Origin: Haberlea rhodopensis
Taxonomy: Eukaryota > Streptophyta > Magnoliopsida > Lamiales > Gesneriaceae
Assembly: GCA_907163345.1 (NCBI GenBank)
Contig: CAJQUN010000036.1
Location: forward strand, 868,001-932,000
Direction: 5' to 3'
Length of the DNA stretch: 64,000 bases
How positions within the stretch are numbered: the stretch's first letter is position 1; each line of letters starts with the position of its first letter. A program made the position numbers and the translations under genes. The notes under the pieces were generated by a model. That model was not told where the DNA came from. It searched no databases and saw only the letters and a list, made by a program, of their open reading frames with translations. Of this stretch, positions 35,472 through 47,628 are shown piece after piece.

Positions 35472-35487
35472 ATTCTCCCCAACTAAT
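35472..35487 (-). other. Polypurine tract of the nested element
   Basis: Minus strand attagttggggagaat directly before the 3' LTR, preceded by the conserved cgaggacgaaat tail. Confidence 0.85.
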
Positions 35488-38400
35488 AAAATTTCGTCCT
35501 CGAAATTTAAAAGCATGCTTACCATAAAAGCCAACTGTAAAATTTACGTACCGTATATAGCTCAAGATAGTGACTTTACCATCATCCGTAGTATGATAGT
35601 CATCTGATCATCACGACCACACATGTGCCCCACTGCACCAACGATCGCAATACTGCAATTCACATCACTTTACTCCATCCCAACATTAGTATTTAATAAT
35701 CTAATACATGAATTCCTCTATTCATGTAATCAATACGAGGTTAACATCATACTTGCCTTGTTCAATTTGTTTACATTTCAAAAGCTCATTCCTATAATTA
35801 ACTTATCAAGGAAATTGCTAACAGTTCATAAAAGTCAACACTTACACCGTTTAGCAATCAAGCACTTCTTGTCATACTTCAGTACCTGTGTAGTCGCATC
35901 GGTACAGTTTCCTTGCACAAGATCTAAATCCGTCACGGTTTACTTTCATCATAGTACACATCATAAAATCGATAAATCATGCAATCCATGCATATCATGT
36001 GTATATAAGAATGTATGACGATACAACAACCTATATCGTATAAATAACTTCATACCTGTGTCGTTGCAAATGTATGCAACTTATCCCCACATCATCACCA
36101 TCATCCGTATGAAGTAACAGTACTCTTGAGCCTTTACTCATCAATCTTTCATATATCATCTCCTGGCTATTATCTGGTGCAAGGTAATGACTAGAAAACT
36201 CATTAGTCATTCTCACATACATATCTCCACATTATACGCACCAACAGCCACAGACCATCAATATCAAATCATGATAAATGGCTTAACACCAATATTTTCA
36301 TGTCACGATTATACTCATCTAACACAAGGCATCAACATCAATATTGAATAGTTCGTGACATACCTCTGTAGATGGAATCATCTACATTACACAATGGCAT
36401 CATAATATCATGTTAATCATAGCACTCACATACTCTTAAGTATCAATATTTCCACATTACTTCACCCAATTATTATCTGTCATAGGACAAGTACAAAATA
36501 ATCTCGTTAGTATTTCTCAAATACTATAACATAACACGTACCTTGTCATTTACGCATTTCTATATTCATAATGTTTCCATATCAACATCAATTCCTACGT
36601 CGACCTGCAACGTCCACCATGATCACACGTCCACACAGGACGTTCGTAGCGATCTTATGTCATCCCATGACGTTCCATATCATCTCATTACCTGTTCATT
36701 AATCTCACAATATACAAAGCAATCATGTCTTCATAAACCAATATCATTTCAATCTCTTTCTCAATTCTTCCTTATCTTTATATTGGTTCTCATAGACCAT
36801 ACAATGAATCAAGATAATTCACAAATTCACAATCCATATAAATCAAACATGTTACATCACATTATCTCATAGGGTGATTGAAATTTAACATAAGAATTAA
36901 TTGCATGCCTCAATGACGCAATTTATATCAATCTTTAACTCATCCTCGAAACATAATAATTCATTAATCATGAATACTCACAATGAACACATGTCCACAC
37001 ACGACATTTGTAGTAATCACGCGTCATCCCGAGACATACTCATGCCACCTCGTGACACACTCATTAAACTCATGTCTATCTGATTGTATTCCATTCAACA
37101 TAATAGGTGATTAATCAATCATTAATCCTACCACATACGAAACTAGCATGCTTTCACAACAATAATTATCGTCACAAAATGATTAACATCTATTTTCAAC
37201 ATCCCATCAATACACACCGTAGATATGAGAGTGTTATCAGAGAGGTTACACCCCTTCTTGCCTTATTACCGCAACAAAATATGAATGTGACACATCTAGG
37301 TTCCACTTCAATTCCAATATCAACTTTTCTACATGTACATGATTTCAAAATCAATGTAAATCATTAACTTGAATCAACATATATCCATATGTTCAACCAA
37401 CTGAAACGGTTTACCTCGATACTTCGTCCTCCTGGATCGATCCAATATCCTCTTGGGCCTAAATCACATATACCCAATGAGCAATAACATAACTGTACAT
37501 AGCACAACTTCGATTGTCATCTGCAATCAAAGCATCATCAATACTCATTGCTAACACAATTGCGATACAACAGCATTCATCGCTAATCACAATAACGGTA
37601 CTAAAAATATTCATTACTAACACAATAGCAATGCATCAATCCTCATCACCCTACGGCGGTACATAATACTCAATCGCCACTACTGGCACACATATAATAT
37701 CCATAATCATAATGAATATACATTCTTAAAACAACAAGATGTAATAACACTTACTGTACACAGTTGATCCACACTTGATCCTTTAAATTGTCCCTGTTCT
37801 CAACATAAATATTCCACAAAATATGAATTCATATCAATATACAAATTGATATACTCACGACAACTATGTTAATTAGAAATGGGACTGTCCGGGTTCCATT
37901 ATGACAGCGGCACAATTGGCCCCCTCGCTCGACATAACACATCGTATGATACCCATCGCTACGCCTTGATAGCGGATGTATCTCTTATTCAGCGGATGAT
38001 ACCCATCGCTACGCCTTGATAGCGGATGTACCCCATCGCTCAGCGGATGATACCCGTCGCTACACCTTGATAGCGGATGTACCCCATCGCTCATCAGCGG
38101 ATGATACCCATCGCTACACCTTGATAGCGGATGTACCCCATCGCTCAGCGGATGATACCCGTCGCTACACCTTGATAGCGGATGTACCCCATCGCTCATC
38201 AGCTATGTGAGCGGCAAGACCTTCCTCGCTTGCCCATAATGACCACCGGACATTCTACCATTCTAAGTAACATAGTTAAACATACATTATCATCATATAA
38301 ACATCATCATCTTATAGCATCATTATCTTAGAGATAAAACAGTAATTGTACGAAATCATAGTTGAGTAAGCTTGCTAGTTATTCCTTAACTTCTTTTCTT

Positions 38401-39327
38401 TTTCCCTGGTTCATATTCATGCATATGGGCATCTTACCCTATGGCATCTTACCGCCTTATAAACATCATATCATTCTATAAACATCATATTAACATCATC
38501 ATTACTTATCATAATCGTCATCGTAAACGTCATATCATCTTCATTTATCATAACATCATCGTAAGTATCTTGTCATCTTTATTCATTATAAAATCATCTT
38601 CATCGTGAACTTACTTATCATAACATCATCTTAAACATCTTATCATTTTTTTTTATTCATTATACACATCATCATGGCATCGTAAATTCTTATGCAATCA
38701 TAGTATGATCATAATATAGGAGTATGGCCTCTTACCATATGGGCATCTTACCCCGTGGCATCTTACCACATCATAACATCGTATCACATCATCATAAACT
38801 TACTTATCAAAATCATCATTATCATGACATCATCATTATAAACTTACTTATCATAATTATCATCGTAAGCATCATCATCATAAACTTATGCAATTAAAGC
38901 AAGGTCATAGTTTAGGAATATGTTACCGTATGATGCTCGTACGTTTCTTACGTACTTTCCTTGCTTGAACATTACATGAACAAACGCATTAGTATATTCA
39001 ATAATAATTGAGACCATACCGAAGTATTCCACTGTCGGTTGTCTACCCAGTCTGTCCTCAGACAATACGTCATATCTTTCTTTTCCCTGATTTTCTTCCA
39101 AAATCAGATTCCTTGGCACGTAGCATATAGAGTGTTAGACATCGCTATTAATGCCATCCTATCGTGTTCCACACGATTCCTGCAACCACAATGGTTAGCA
39201 ATACCACTTTTCATAACATAAAAGCACATAAACAATTAGTCATGTCGTATAACATTAAGGCCATCATGCATAAATATGTGCTATCAATAACTTCCTAGGC
39301 CCTCAACAGCCCCAAAGAGCAACCACT
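35488..39327 (-). other. Non-coding internal region of the nested element
   Basis: AT-rich, with many catcat/tcatcat runs. The longest frames (about 110-130 codons) have no domain and biased low-complexity composition. About 1.1 kb at 37868-38960 is an LTR-derived segment. Confidence 0.8.
37868..38960 (-). repeat. Segment of a different LTR family captured in the internal region
   Basis: Phrase-by-phrase similarity to 20095-20620 of the solo LTR 19626-21642: attagaaatgggact, gacagcggcacaattggccc, the agcggatgatacccatcgct minisatellite, gcggcaagaccttcctcgct, and ggaatatgttaccgtatgat with cgtacgtttcttacgtac. The order and orientation are conserved. The minisatellite has more units here (at 37991, 38042, 38096, 38147; about 51 bp). 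Confidence 0.88.
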
Positions 39328-39339
39328 GCTCTGATACCA
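39328..39339 (-). other. Primer-binding site (tRNA-iMet) of the nested element
   Basis: Minus strand TGGTATCAGAGC, four bases (ttag) from the 5' LTR. Confidence 0.93.
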
Positions 39340-39343
39340 CTAA

Positions 39344-41996
39344 TGTAAGGCCCCAACACTTAAACTCGTCATTAGTTCATTTATGACGTCGTATATGTAT
39401 AAATTTTTCATTTTCTTTTCCCATTCTTTCAAAAGAATCATTTCAGGCTTCGCATATCCCCCATGACATAAATAATAACATGATACGATTACTTCTACAA
39501 GAATGAGACTCGAATATTTCACCAATTATCATCACCCATTGCACCACTTTTACATTGTGGGTTTTTATAAAAATTTGGGCAGAGTCTCCCCATAAATCGG
39601 GCTATCCGAAAATAAAACACGTCACAAAAATAACTCCCGACCAGGGAAAAACACAATGCAAAAAGGTAATCATAACCATAAGTAAATTCCCAGCCAGGAA
39701 AGCACAAAACTAAAAAGGTATAAAGGTGGACTCCCAACACCATTATACAGTCCATATACATGTATTAAATGGCTCACAGACGAGCGATGAATAATGAATA
39801 TTAATTTACTCGCATATAACGCATTCTCTCATTTACCAATACTGATACCATGCCCCTGGTAGTACTCCACTCCAATATGTCGGACTTACTTCAGAACCAA
39901 TGTCATACCTGTTTTACCTGTTTCAACAGAAACAGCCCCCACACAGGGTGAGCATACTCCAACTCAATATTCAATCACAAATCAATATACAAAATTGTAA
40001 TGCAACAATTTAGATTATTCAAAACTCATAAAATATACTCCCTGTACAATTCCGAATTTCTATAGCTTCCACGCACTGTTCCTGTTTCAAGCTCACACAC
40101 TTTCATAACGTCAAGTTTAGTATCGTCACTAAAAATATGATATTCAACAACACTATGAATTCAATACAACAACAATCTATTATTTATGCTCAATCATAAA
40201 TAATTCCACATCAATGCAAACATGATTATCCCTCTATCTCATTCTCGACACTTCCTCATATAGCTCATGCTCAAGGCATCAATACTCAACTAGTATACTC
40301 GGATCACGTACCACTACGTGTCTCTCATTCCACATGTATATACACATATTCTTTTCTTTACTCATATCCTCGGCTCACGTACAACTACGTATCCACCATA
40401 CCTCGTATATTAAACTCAATTATCAAACTCAAACACTTAACCTGAAATATCATATTCAAAATACATGTGTATATGAATGTATAAATACTAGGTATACCTG
40501 CTCGTACGTCACCACGTACCTAATAGTTGAAGACATGGTAGACCATCCCAACGTCCAGAAAATCTGTAGAATCTGAGCAAATTTATCACTCAATAGCTTA
40601 CCGCCCAATCGATATCATTCATGAACTTTCAAATTTCAATTCAATCTCTAAATTTAACAACTCAATATTATGATCTCGGTTACATAATCAAGGCAGTCAA
40701 TGTTACTTCCTTGTACAATTATAAAGTTAGTTCACACCTTTTTCCTTTAAATATTTAATCTTTCAATGAGGAGATTCCATAACTTAATCAATAAAATCCA
40801 TACTACTTCCTCATGTCAACATATATCTTGTTCGTATGGTTTACTCAACATTCTTCGCATCTAAATAAATATTCCATTCGTATATGAAATCCTTAACTCA
40901 GATACACCATAAGAACTTATGCAAATCTAACTAATAGTGTATATTTATCATATGATAATCGAACCCACCTTATTTTCCTAGTAACGAAGCATCATTTCAC
41001 ACTTACATGTTGGAATACACACATACATAAGCACTTCCAGCAGTTATATGCACACAAAACCTTCAAACATCGAACCAGCAGCACTAAGTGGATCACAAAA
41101 GGAAAAGGTTTAACCACCAGCCATCACTTGGAGCACCAGTCGTGGTTAAAATAACAATTTAACACCAAGGAAAGTTCAAGGAACAACTAAAATTTATAGC
41201 AGCAAGATTTTCTGAAAATAGTTAGGACTTTCATACCAAGAACTTCAACAGATTCAAGGAGGATTTCGAACCAACTGCATCAGAATTTTGAACCAGGATA
41301 AAAGCATGTTTTTAAACTGAGATACATCAATTTTCGAACCAAAATTCAACAAATTTTCGAAATATACGAGGCAACAGATTTCAAACCAAGAACTTGAAAC
41401 TTGAGTCAAAATAACAGCACGATCTTCGAATATAGGCAACAAATTTAGACCATTATTAACAACATAATGAGACTAAGAACAACAATGCAAATTTCTCCAC
41501 AAACATCACAAAATCTCGAACCAACCAGCTAGCATTCTCAAACCCAACAGCACCAAATTTCGAACCAACAGCATGCAGAGAAGAAAAGAATGAGAGAACT
41601 AAATAATCACAAAGATTATACCTTCAATCCTGTACCAAAATCGTTCGATTTTTGGTTGAGGTTGAGAAGAAATCGAAAATGGGGAAAGAGTGGATGGCAG
41701 CCGAGAGCATGAGGGAAAGAGGGAGAGTGTTTTGTTTAATTTTAAGTCTAGGTTTAAAATAACACCACATTTCCAACTCTACCCCTTTACTATAATAATA
41801 ATATCTCAACTTCTAATAATAATCATAATATTATTATTTAGAATTTCCTTGCCTTTAATAAACACTATAATCTCAACCCGGAATTATTTATCCAACTCCG
41901 GCCATAAATATGATGCCCAATAAATAAATCCTGCCACATCATACAAATATCATAATTAAATCCATTTGACAATTAATAATTTTTCCGGACATCACA
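39344..41996 (-). repeat. 5' LTR of the nested element
   Basis: 2653 bp. Differences from the 3' LTR that I could see: one extra c in the atatccccc run, one t fewer in cagttatatgc, a t/a change (catt/cata ccacatg), and an a/t change in aatcataacc. Confidence 0.97.
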
Positions 41997-42001
41997 CCTG
42001 A

Positions 42002-44063
42002 GGGTGTGGAATAAATCCTACGGAATTAGGATTGTGTTGTAGTGGAGCAAGGATACCGGGTTGTCCATTGTGCTTGGTATTTTAGAGATGTGTTGGGCGA
42101 TGACCCACAACTCTAATGGGTTGTACGGTATGGTATACCGGAATGGAACGTGTGTCACGTTGATAGGTTGGTATGAGCCTATGGGGCCAACGAATCGTTA
42201 GCCAGGTATTGTTGCAGTCCTTTGGTGTGCTTGTGTTAGCCTTTATGCTGCTCTTTGGATTCGAGCTGGGTGAATCGTATGGTGATACGATGAGGGGTAT
42301 GATAGACTCTTGTGGTCTCTAAGTGGCATGGTAATTGAGGTAGGGAATACCTCACGGGGACGTTTATGCGTCAGATATTTCGAGTGACTTGTACCGGAAC
42401 AGCTCGATCTTGTTGGGAATACCAACGTGAGTGTCAACAAGTCGTCATTAGCTCTGGTTGAGCATCCTTGCATGTGGAATGCGACGGGAGTCACGATTGG
42501 ATTTGTAGGATATAGCTAGTGGGGTAACACTACTATACCGATTTTATTTCTTGGAGAAATTTGGATGGCACTGTCATGGAGACAGCTGGTATCGATTGTG
42601 GGTTGATAGTAAATCAGCCATGATAAACATTACTGGTGTTGGACCGAGTAATGGATTTTTACCTTTCGGCGAGACGTTTGAGGAGACGTCTCTGGGGAAA
42701 TGCTCGAGATCGTGGAGTACTATAGCATTAGTACAGAGCATCTTTAGTTTGAGTATACATGGGATATACAGGTTTCGATTTGGTAATGGTTGCTTTGATG
42801 CACTATCTCGAACCAATTGCGTACTTTTGGTTCCGTGATATGTTTTGGTAAAATATATCCAGGTGTCCGAACGGTGGTTCGATGATTGGAGGATCATGGA
42901 TTTATGACTTTTTCCTTGAGAGGAAGGCGGTATTATTATACCTACCGGTTGAATCTTTTGGGGAGATTCGTTGTTTTGGTTCGTGTGGTGTTGATATTAA
43001 AATCACACCCTTTGATTTTTAGTTTGTCAACCATCATTCTCCGTGGGGCGAGAATATTTGAGGTTTGACAGTTGGTCGTGGGATTTGGGTATGATTGGAG
43101 ATACCCGAGTCTATTGCATTGAGTATACATGTTGTGTTGGTGTATGGACATGTATGCCGTGTGTGTATACGAATGCCAACCTTATTTTGTTCCTTGTTGA
43201 ACGTCGAGTTTGTATGCTTGGTTTGGTGAATCTCCGGTGTGAGATTGTGGAACCTCGAGATCGGTAATCTTGATGGCACGATGTGTTCTGATGAATGATC
43301 GTGAAGGTTGTTTGACTTCCCCTGAGGAGGGATCGTCGTGTTTTGAAACCATGGTAATTCTTGTTGGATAATTCGATAGCCTTCCTGTTTTAGGATTGTT
43401 GGATCCAAGGATAAATGATGGATGGCCGGGATTCGAGTTTGTTTAGTGTCATGGTTGACACGTGTGTAGGAATGCAATTGTTTGTCTTGCATGTCCCCTG
43501 TGGAACTTGAGACTTTGTGGGGTCTTGATGGTGTGTCAGGACCAAGATACGATTTCTTGGAACCCACCGGTGTAAACATCCTCGGAGATGTGCTTTGTGT
43601 GGATCGGTGACCGTGGGTAACCCGATCCGGGTTGCAAGTGGTGCAACTACTCCTTTGGAGGAGATAGACTGGGAAGCGAAAATCGGATTTTCTGTGAGTA
43701 TACTGTTGTATACTAGTGGTCCCCATTATGACGATGCGTGTCAAGCATCGTGGGCAAGTGATGAATATCATGGAGTGATATCTATGTCACAAGCAAGAGA
43801 GATTTGGTTGATTTGCAGTCGTGGTGGACTGACTTCTGGGACAATTCACATTGAGGTATGTTGTTACCTTTCAGGTTTGCAATGGTTTTGGCGTTTGCTC
43901 TGTTTTAGAGCTTGGTGCGAGATGGGTGTTCTCGCAGTTATTAATTCGATTCTAATGTGGTCCAGAATCGGGGTTGTGGCCTTATTTTGGTTGTGTAGTC
44001 CTGGTGTTACGTGGAGTACACCGGTGCAATTTCGAGGACGAAATTTTATTAGTGGGGGATAAT
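42002..44063 (+). other. 3' internal region of the Tekay-like element
   Basis: It resumes after the nested insertion. It holds only short overlapping frames with no pol motif. It ends with caatttcgaggacgaaattt and the polypurine tract at 44049-44063. Confidence 0.8.
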
Positions 44064-46574
44064 TGTGATGTCCGGGGATTAATGGTGTTAATCCCGGTGT
44101 GGTATTAATCCTTGATGGATTTTTAATTGTGGCAATTAGGAATTAATTGCGGTTTTGGGTCTCCCAAGATTGTTAAATCGGGCATTTGGGATCGTTGGAT
44201 CCAAAGGTTGAGGTTGTATTCTCATTTTTGGTGGAAAACCTATGAGTTGGATTTTTGGTGGGACTTGGAGTCCGGGGTGCTTTATGTTGGGGCTGGTAGG
44301 GGGATTTGGTGTTGGAGAGAGAGTTTTTGAAAACAGATGATTTTTAATGAATCATGATGTATTTGTGGAGGTATGGGTATTTCGGAGCATTTTTGCTATA
44401 TATACCAAATGGACTCGGGATTCCGTCATTTGGAATCCATTTCCTCTCCTCTCTCCCCTCTCCTGCGATAACCCATCCCCAAACCCTTTTCCCCTTCCTC
44501 CTTCAAGGAAATCGACGGAGGCTCGATTTAGGAGCCGGATTCTACGAAGATAAGTTGGTAATCTCCTTCCCCTCGCTTTTATCTTCGTTTGGATTGTGAT
44601 TTTGTTGGTTTTGGTTGAGTTTTGGGTTTAGTTTGATTTGGGTGATTTTGGTAAAAATCATAAATCTTTTGGGTTTGTTTTATTTTGGGTTGAGAACCCT
44701 TGTTGGGGGTCCTTGTGTGTGGATTTGTTGTGGTTTTGAGTTGGGAGGAGTTGGGGTATGTTTTGTGGAGGTTTCAAGCTTTCAAAAATGGTGTTTTTTG
44801 GGTTGCAGGTCGCGGCGATCGATCGCCCGTTTTTGGAGATCGATCGCGCGCAAGCAGTGGGATTTTCAGCAAGGTGGCGATCGATCGCTACTTTTGGGCG
44901 ATCGATCGCCTCGCGCCAGTAAGGTCTGGCGATCGATCGCTATATCGAGCGATCGATCGCCGAGGGGCTAGCGATCGATCGCCCGGCATAGCGATCGGCG
45001 ATCGATCGCCAGCAAGGTTTGGTTGGTTTTCTTGGCTTTTTCGTGGGATTTTGGATTTGCGACTTAAATGGTCGGCTTCCGGGGCAATGTTCACATTCCA
45101 ATGGGAATGTTAGGATTTTAAAATGGTTTGGTTGGAGCCAAGTTAAATTAACGGAACTCCCGGTTGAGTTTTTGGGCTATCTTTTAAACGTTTTAAAGGA
45201 ATATTTTGGGGTATTATGCATGCTTAGCCAGAGGGCTTTTATTTTGGTAATCGTCATGAATTGACGATATGATTGGGAGCTTTGAACATGCTTGGGCACG
45301 TGGTTGCATGCTTATGTTTAAGTGTTTTAGCACATACTTCTTGAGGAATGGGACTCAAGCAAGGTTTGGCTTGGACTGCGGAGACTTGAGGTACGTATGA
45401 CGTACGAGCATAGCCTATTATAGTGTTGCAACTGTAAAATGCACGGTATGTGATAATTGTATGAAATGGGCATTGGAACACATGGTGTGTGATAATTGCA
45501 TTATATGGATATTGAAATATGTGACATGTGGTAATTGCATCGAATAGGTATTGAAATGCATGGTGCGTGATACTTACTATAAATGGATAATGATATGCAT
45601 GGTAAATGGTATTTGCGTCAAATGGATTATACATTGGGAACCATATGGTGCCGCTTTTGAGCGAGCAATGATTTGGGATGTTGTCGCCGTTGAGCGACCA
45701 TCAGTTATGACGCCGCTAGTGTTGAGCGTGCGTGGGGTTTAGAATGCCGCTATTGTGGAGCGAGCAATGAATAGGAACATGGAATGATTGAATTGATTTA
45801 TGTGATATTTACGGTCTTTTATATAATGATTTCACCGTATTGATTATGGAACTGACATAACAGAACGGTATTAGTTAATCTATGTGGCGATTAACTGGCT
45901 TTGGGAATTTGATGAGTTGTGGTTATTTTGAGAACAGAGACAATACAGGGGATCCCGGATGAGGGTGTTACCATCCAGGGAGTATCATTTAAATTATGGC
46001 ATTTACATTCTGTAAATTATGAATTACAATATTATGATTATTGGATTGGTGGTATTGGTATGCTCACCTCGTGTGGGGGCTGTCTCTGTTGGGGCAGGTG
46101 TTACAGGTGTAGCAGCGGCTTTGGAGTTTTGCCCGGGCTGTTGATTAGAGGTACTTCCAGGATTGAGGTACCAGAGCTTGTTGGATGGCACATAGATCCA
46201 GAGTTGAGATCGAGTTGCGCTTGAAATGTGCTTCCAGGGTCGAAGCACCAGTAACGGTATCCAGTAGAGTGTTACGTGTATATGGAATGTATAAATGGGC
46301 TACGGCTCTTCTCTTTTCATTCATGGTTTGCATGCAATTAAATACGGAATTGCCAAATGAACTGAGAGCATGTTAGTGTATTTTAAAGGTGCATGTTATA
46401 TAAATAATCTTGGTTGGGGAATTTGAATATTATGCGGATAGAATGCAAGAAATTTTCTGGATAGCATATGGTGTTGCACTTGCACATGGCTTTTCCCCAT
46501 GATAACATGATAATGTGCACTAATGGTATGGATTAATACACTAATAACGGGTTAAGGGCACGGGGGTCCTTGCA
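44064..46574 (+). repeat. Right LTR (2511 bp) of the Tekay-like element
   Basis: It matches the left LTR closely but lacks about 51 bp near 46268 and about 15 bp near 45318, which explains the length difference. Palindrome cluster at 44816-45010. Confidence 0.95.
44397..44404 (+). promoter_or_regulatory. LTR TATA box (right LTR)
   Basis: Same position and context as the left LTR TATA at 28799. Confidence 0.55.
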
Positions 46575-47340
46575 CAAACCAAGTACTGAATTATCATTCC
46601 TTGTTTTGGCCTCAATTGAGACAATTGATTCTCAACACATACAACGAGTACTTTGTGAATACAAATTGAGTACATACGATATGTAAAGGAAGTATATTTT
46701 GAATAGAAATCAAGTACTTTGAAATTATCATTTCTTTTTTGGCCCCGTTTCAACATACACAATGAGTATTTTCTTAACGCAACCTGAGTATATTTGAAAT
46801 GCTCAACGGGTACTCTTTGAATACGAACCAAGTAATTTTAAATATCATTCCTTGTTTTGGCCCAATTGAGAGAATTGTTTTTCAACATAAATAAACTAAG
46901 TATATGAGATATGTAAATTAAGGTACATTTTGAATATTAACAAAGTACTTAGAAATTATCATTTATTCTTTTGCCACAATTGAGACAATTGACTTTCAAC
47001 ACAACAAGTATGTTTTGAACGCAAACTGGATATCTTTGAAATGTAAAATAGTTTCATTTGGAATACAAACCAAGTACTAAATTATCATTCGAAACTTTTT
47101 AAACGCAAAATGAGTATATTTGAAATGTCCAATAGATACTTTCTGAATACGAACCAAGTATTTTTGAATTATCATTTTTTTTTGTTTTGACCTCAATTGA
47201 GATAATTGCTTTCCAAGACACAACTTAATTTTTGAGCGCAAACTGAGTACCTTTGAAATGTGCAATATGTACTTCTGGATACAAACCAAGTGCTTTTGTG
47301 TTGTACTATATGTTGACATCCTACCTCTCAACTATAGCCA
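46575..47340. repeat. Degenerate ~125-bp tandem array, third island
   Basis: atcatt-type phrases precede cttgttttggcc-like starts near 46591, 46717, 46842, 46957, 47082 and 47169, with spacings mostly 115-126 bp. Phrases acaattgag, cgagtacttt, taggtacatttt and aaaccaagtact are shared with the 14.4-kb and 28.2-kb islands. Confidence 0.75.
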
Positions 47341-47628
47341 TAGTTGCGGCCTCATTTTCATCACCCATTGTGACGCCCCGAATAATTGATAATTAATTAT
47401 TCGACTATAATTATGGTAGTTTTGATTATGGCGACATAGATTCTTTGGAATTGAATTTGAGTCCGGAATTGAATTAAATAATTCCGGGTTGTGATTTTAG
47501 TGTGATTTAAATTCCAATGGGAATTCTTATTATTAATAATAAGATTTATGTAAGTTGAAATTTAAATTAAAAATAGTAAATGGTGGAGATGGATTTTAGT
47601 GGTGTAGATATTATAATAGGGTTGGATT

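Larger units (their letters stand above)
32819..41996 (-). mobile_element. Very young nested non-autonomous Tekay-like element (LARD-type)
   Basis: Two 2653-bp LTRs (32819-35471 and 39344-41996) of equal length with about four differences seen by eye. Perfect duplication CCTGA (32814-32818 and 41997-42001). PBS at 39328-39339 (minus), polypurine tract attagttggggagaat at 35472-35487 (minus), preceded by the same tttcgaggacgaaatttta tail as the host element. The 3.87-kb internal region (35472-39343) carries no gag-pol in any frame. It is inserted head-to-head into the older element's internal region. Confidence 0.97.
28466..46574 (+). mobile_element. Tekay-like non-autonomous LTR retrotransposon (LARD-type), split by a second one
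   Basis: LTRs 28466-31043 and 44064-46574 and a perfect 5-bp duplication CAAAC (28461-28465 and 46575-46579). PBS TGGTATCAGAGC is at 31048. The 3' end keeps tttcgaggacgaaattttat and a ttagtgggggataat polypurine tract, the usual 3' tail of Tekay/Del pol. The internal region, without the nested insertion, is about 3.8 kb in two parts (31044-32818, 42002-44063). It has no gag, protease, RT or integrase, only minisatellites and degenerate frames. It must be copied by enzymes supplied in trans. Confidence 0.93.

Noticed and set aside
20160..38210. CRISPR-like arrays (regular repeats with spacers)
   Set aside because: Units are direct minisatellites without unique spacers, in plant retrotransposon DNA; no Cas genes.
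33808..40576. Identical pairs of 60-80-codon ORFs at 33808/40334, 34729/41254 and 35099/41624
   Set aside because: They are LTR duplicates of the nested element; no homology or promoter logic.
42551..44062. Frames in the 3' internal region as a decayed pol
   Set aside because: Only the last few codons and the polypurine tract resemble Tekay pol; no RT, RNase H or integrase motif could be found.
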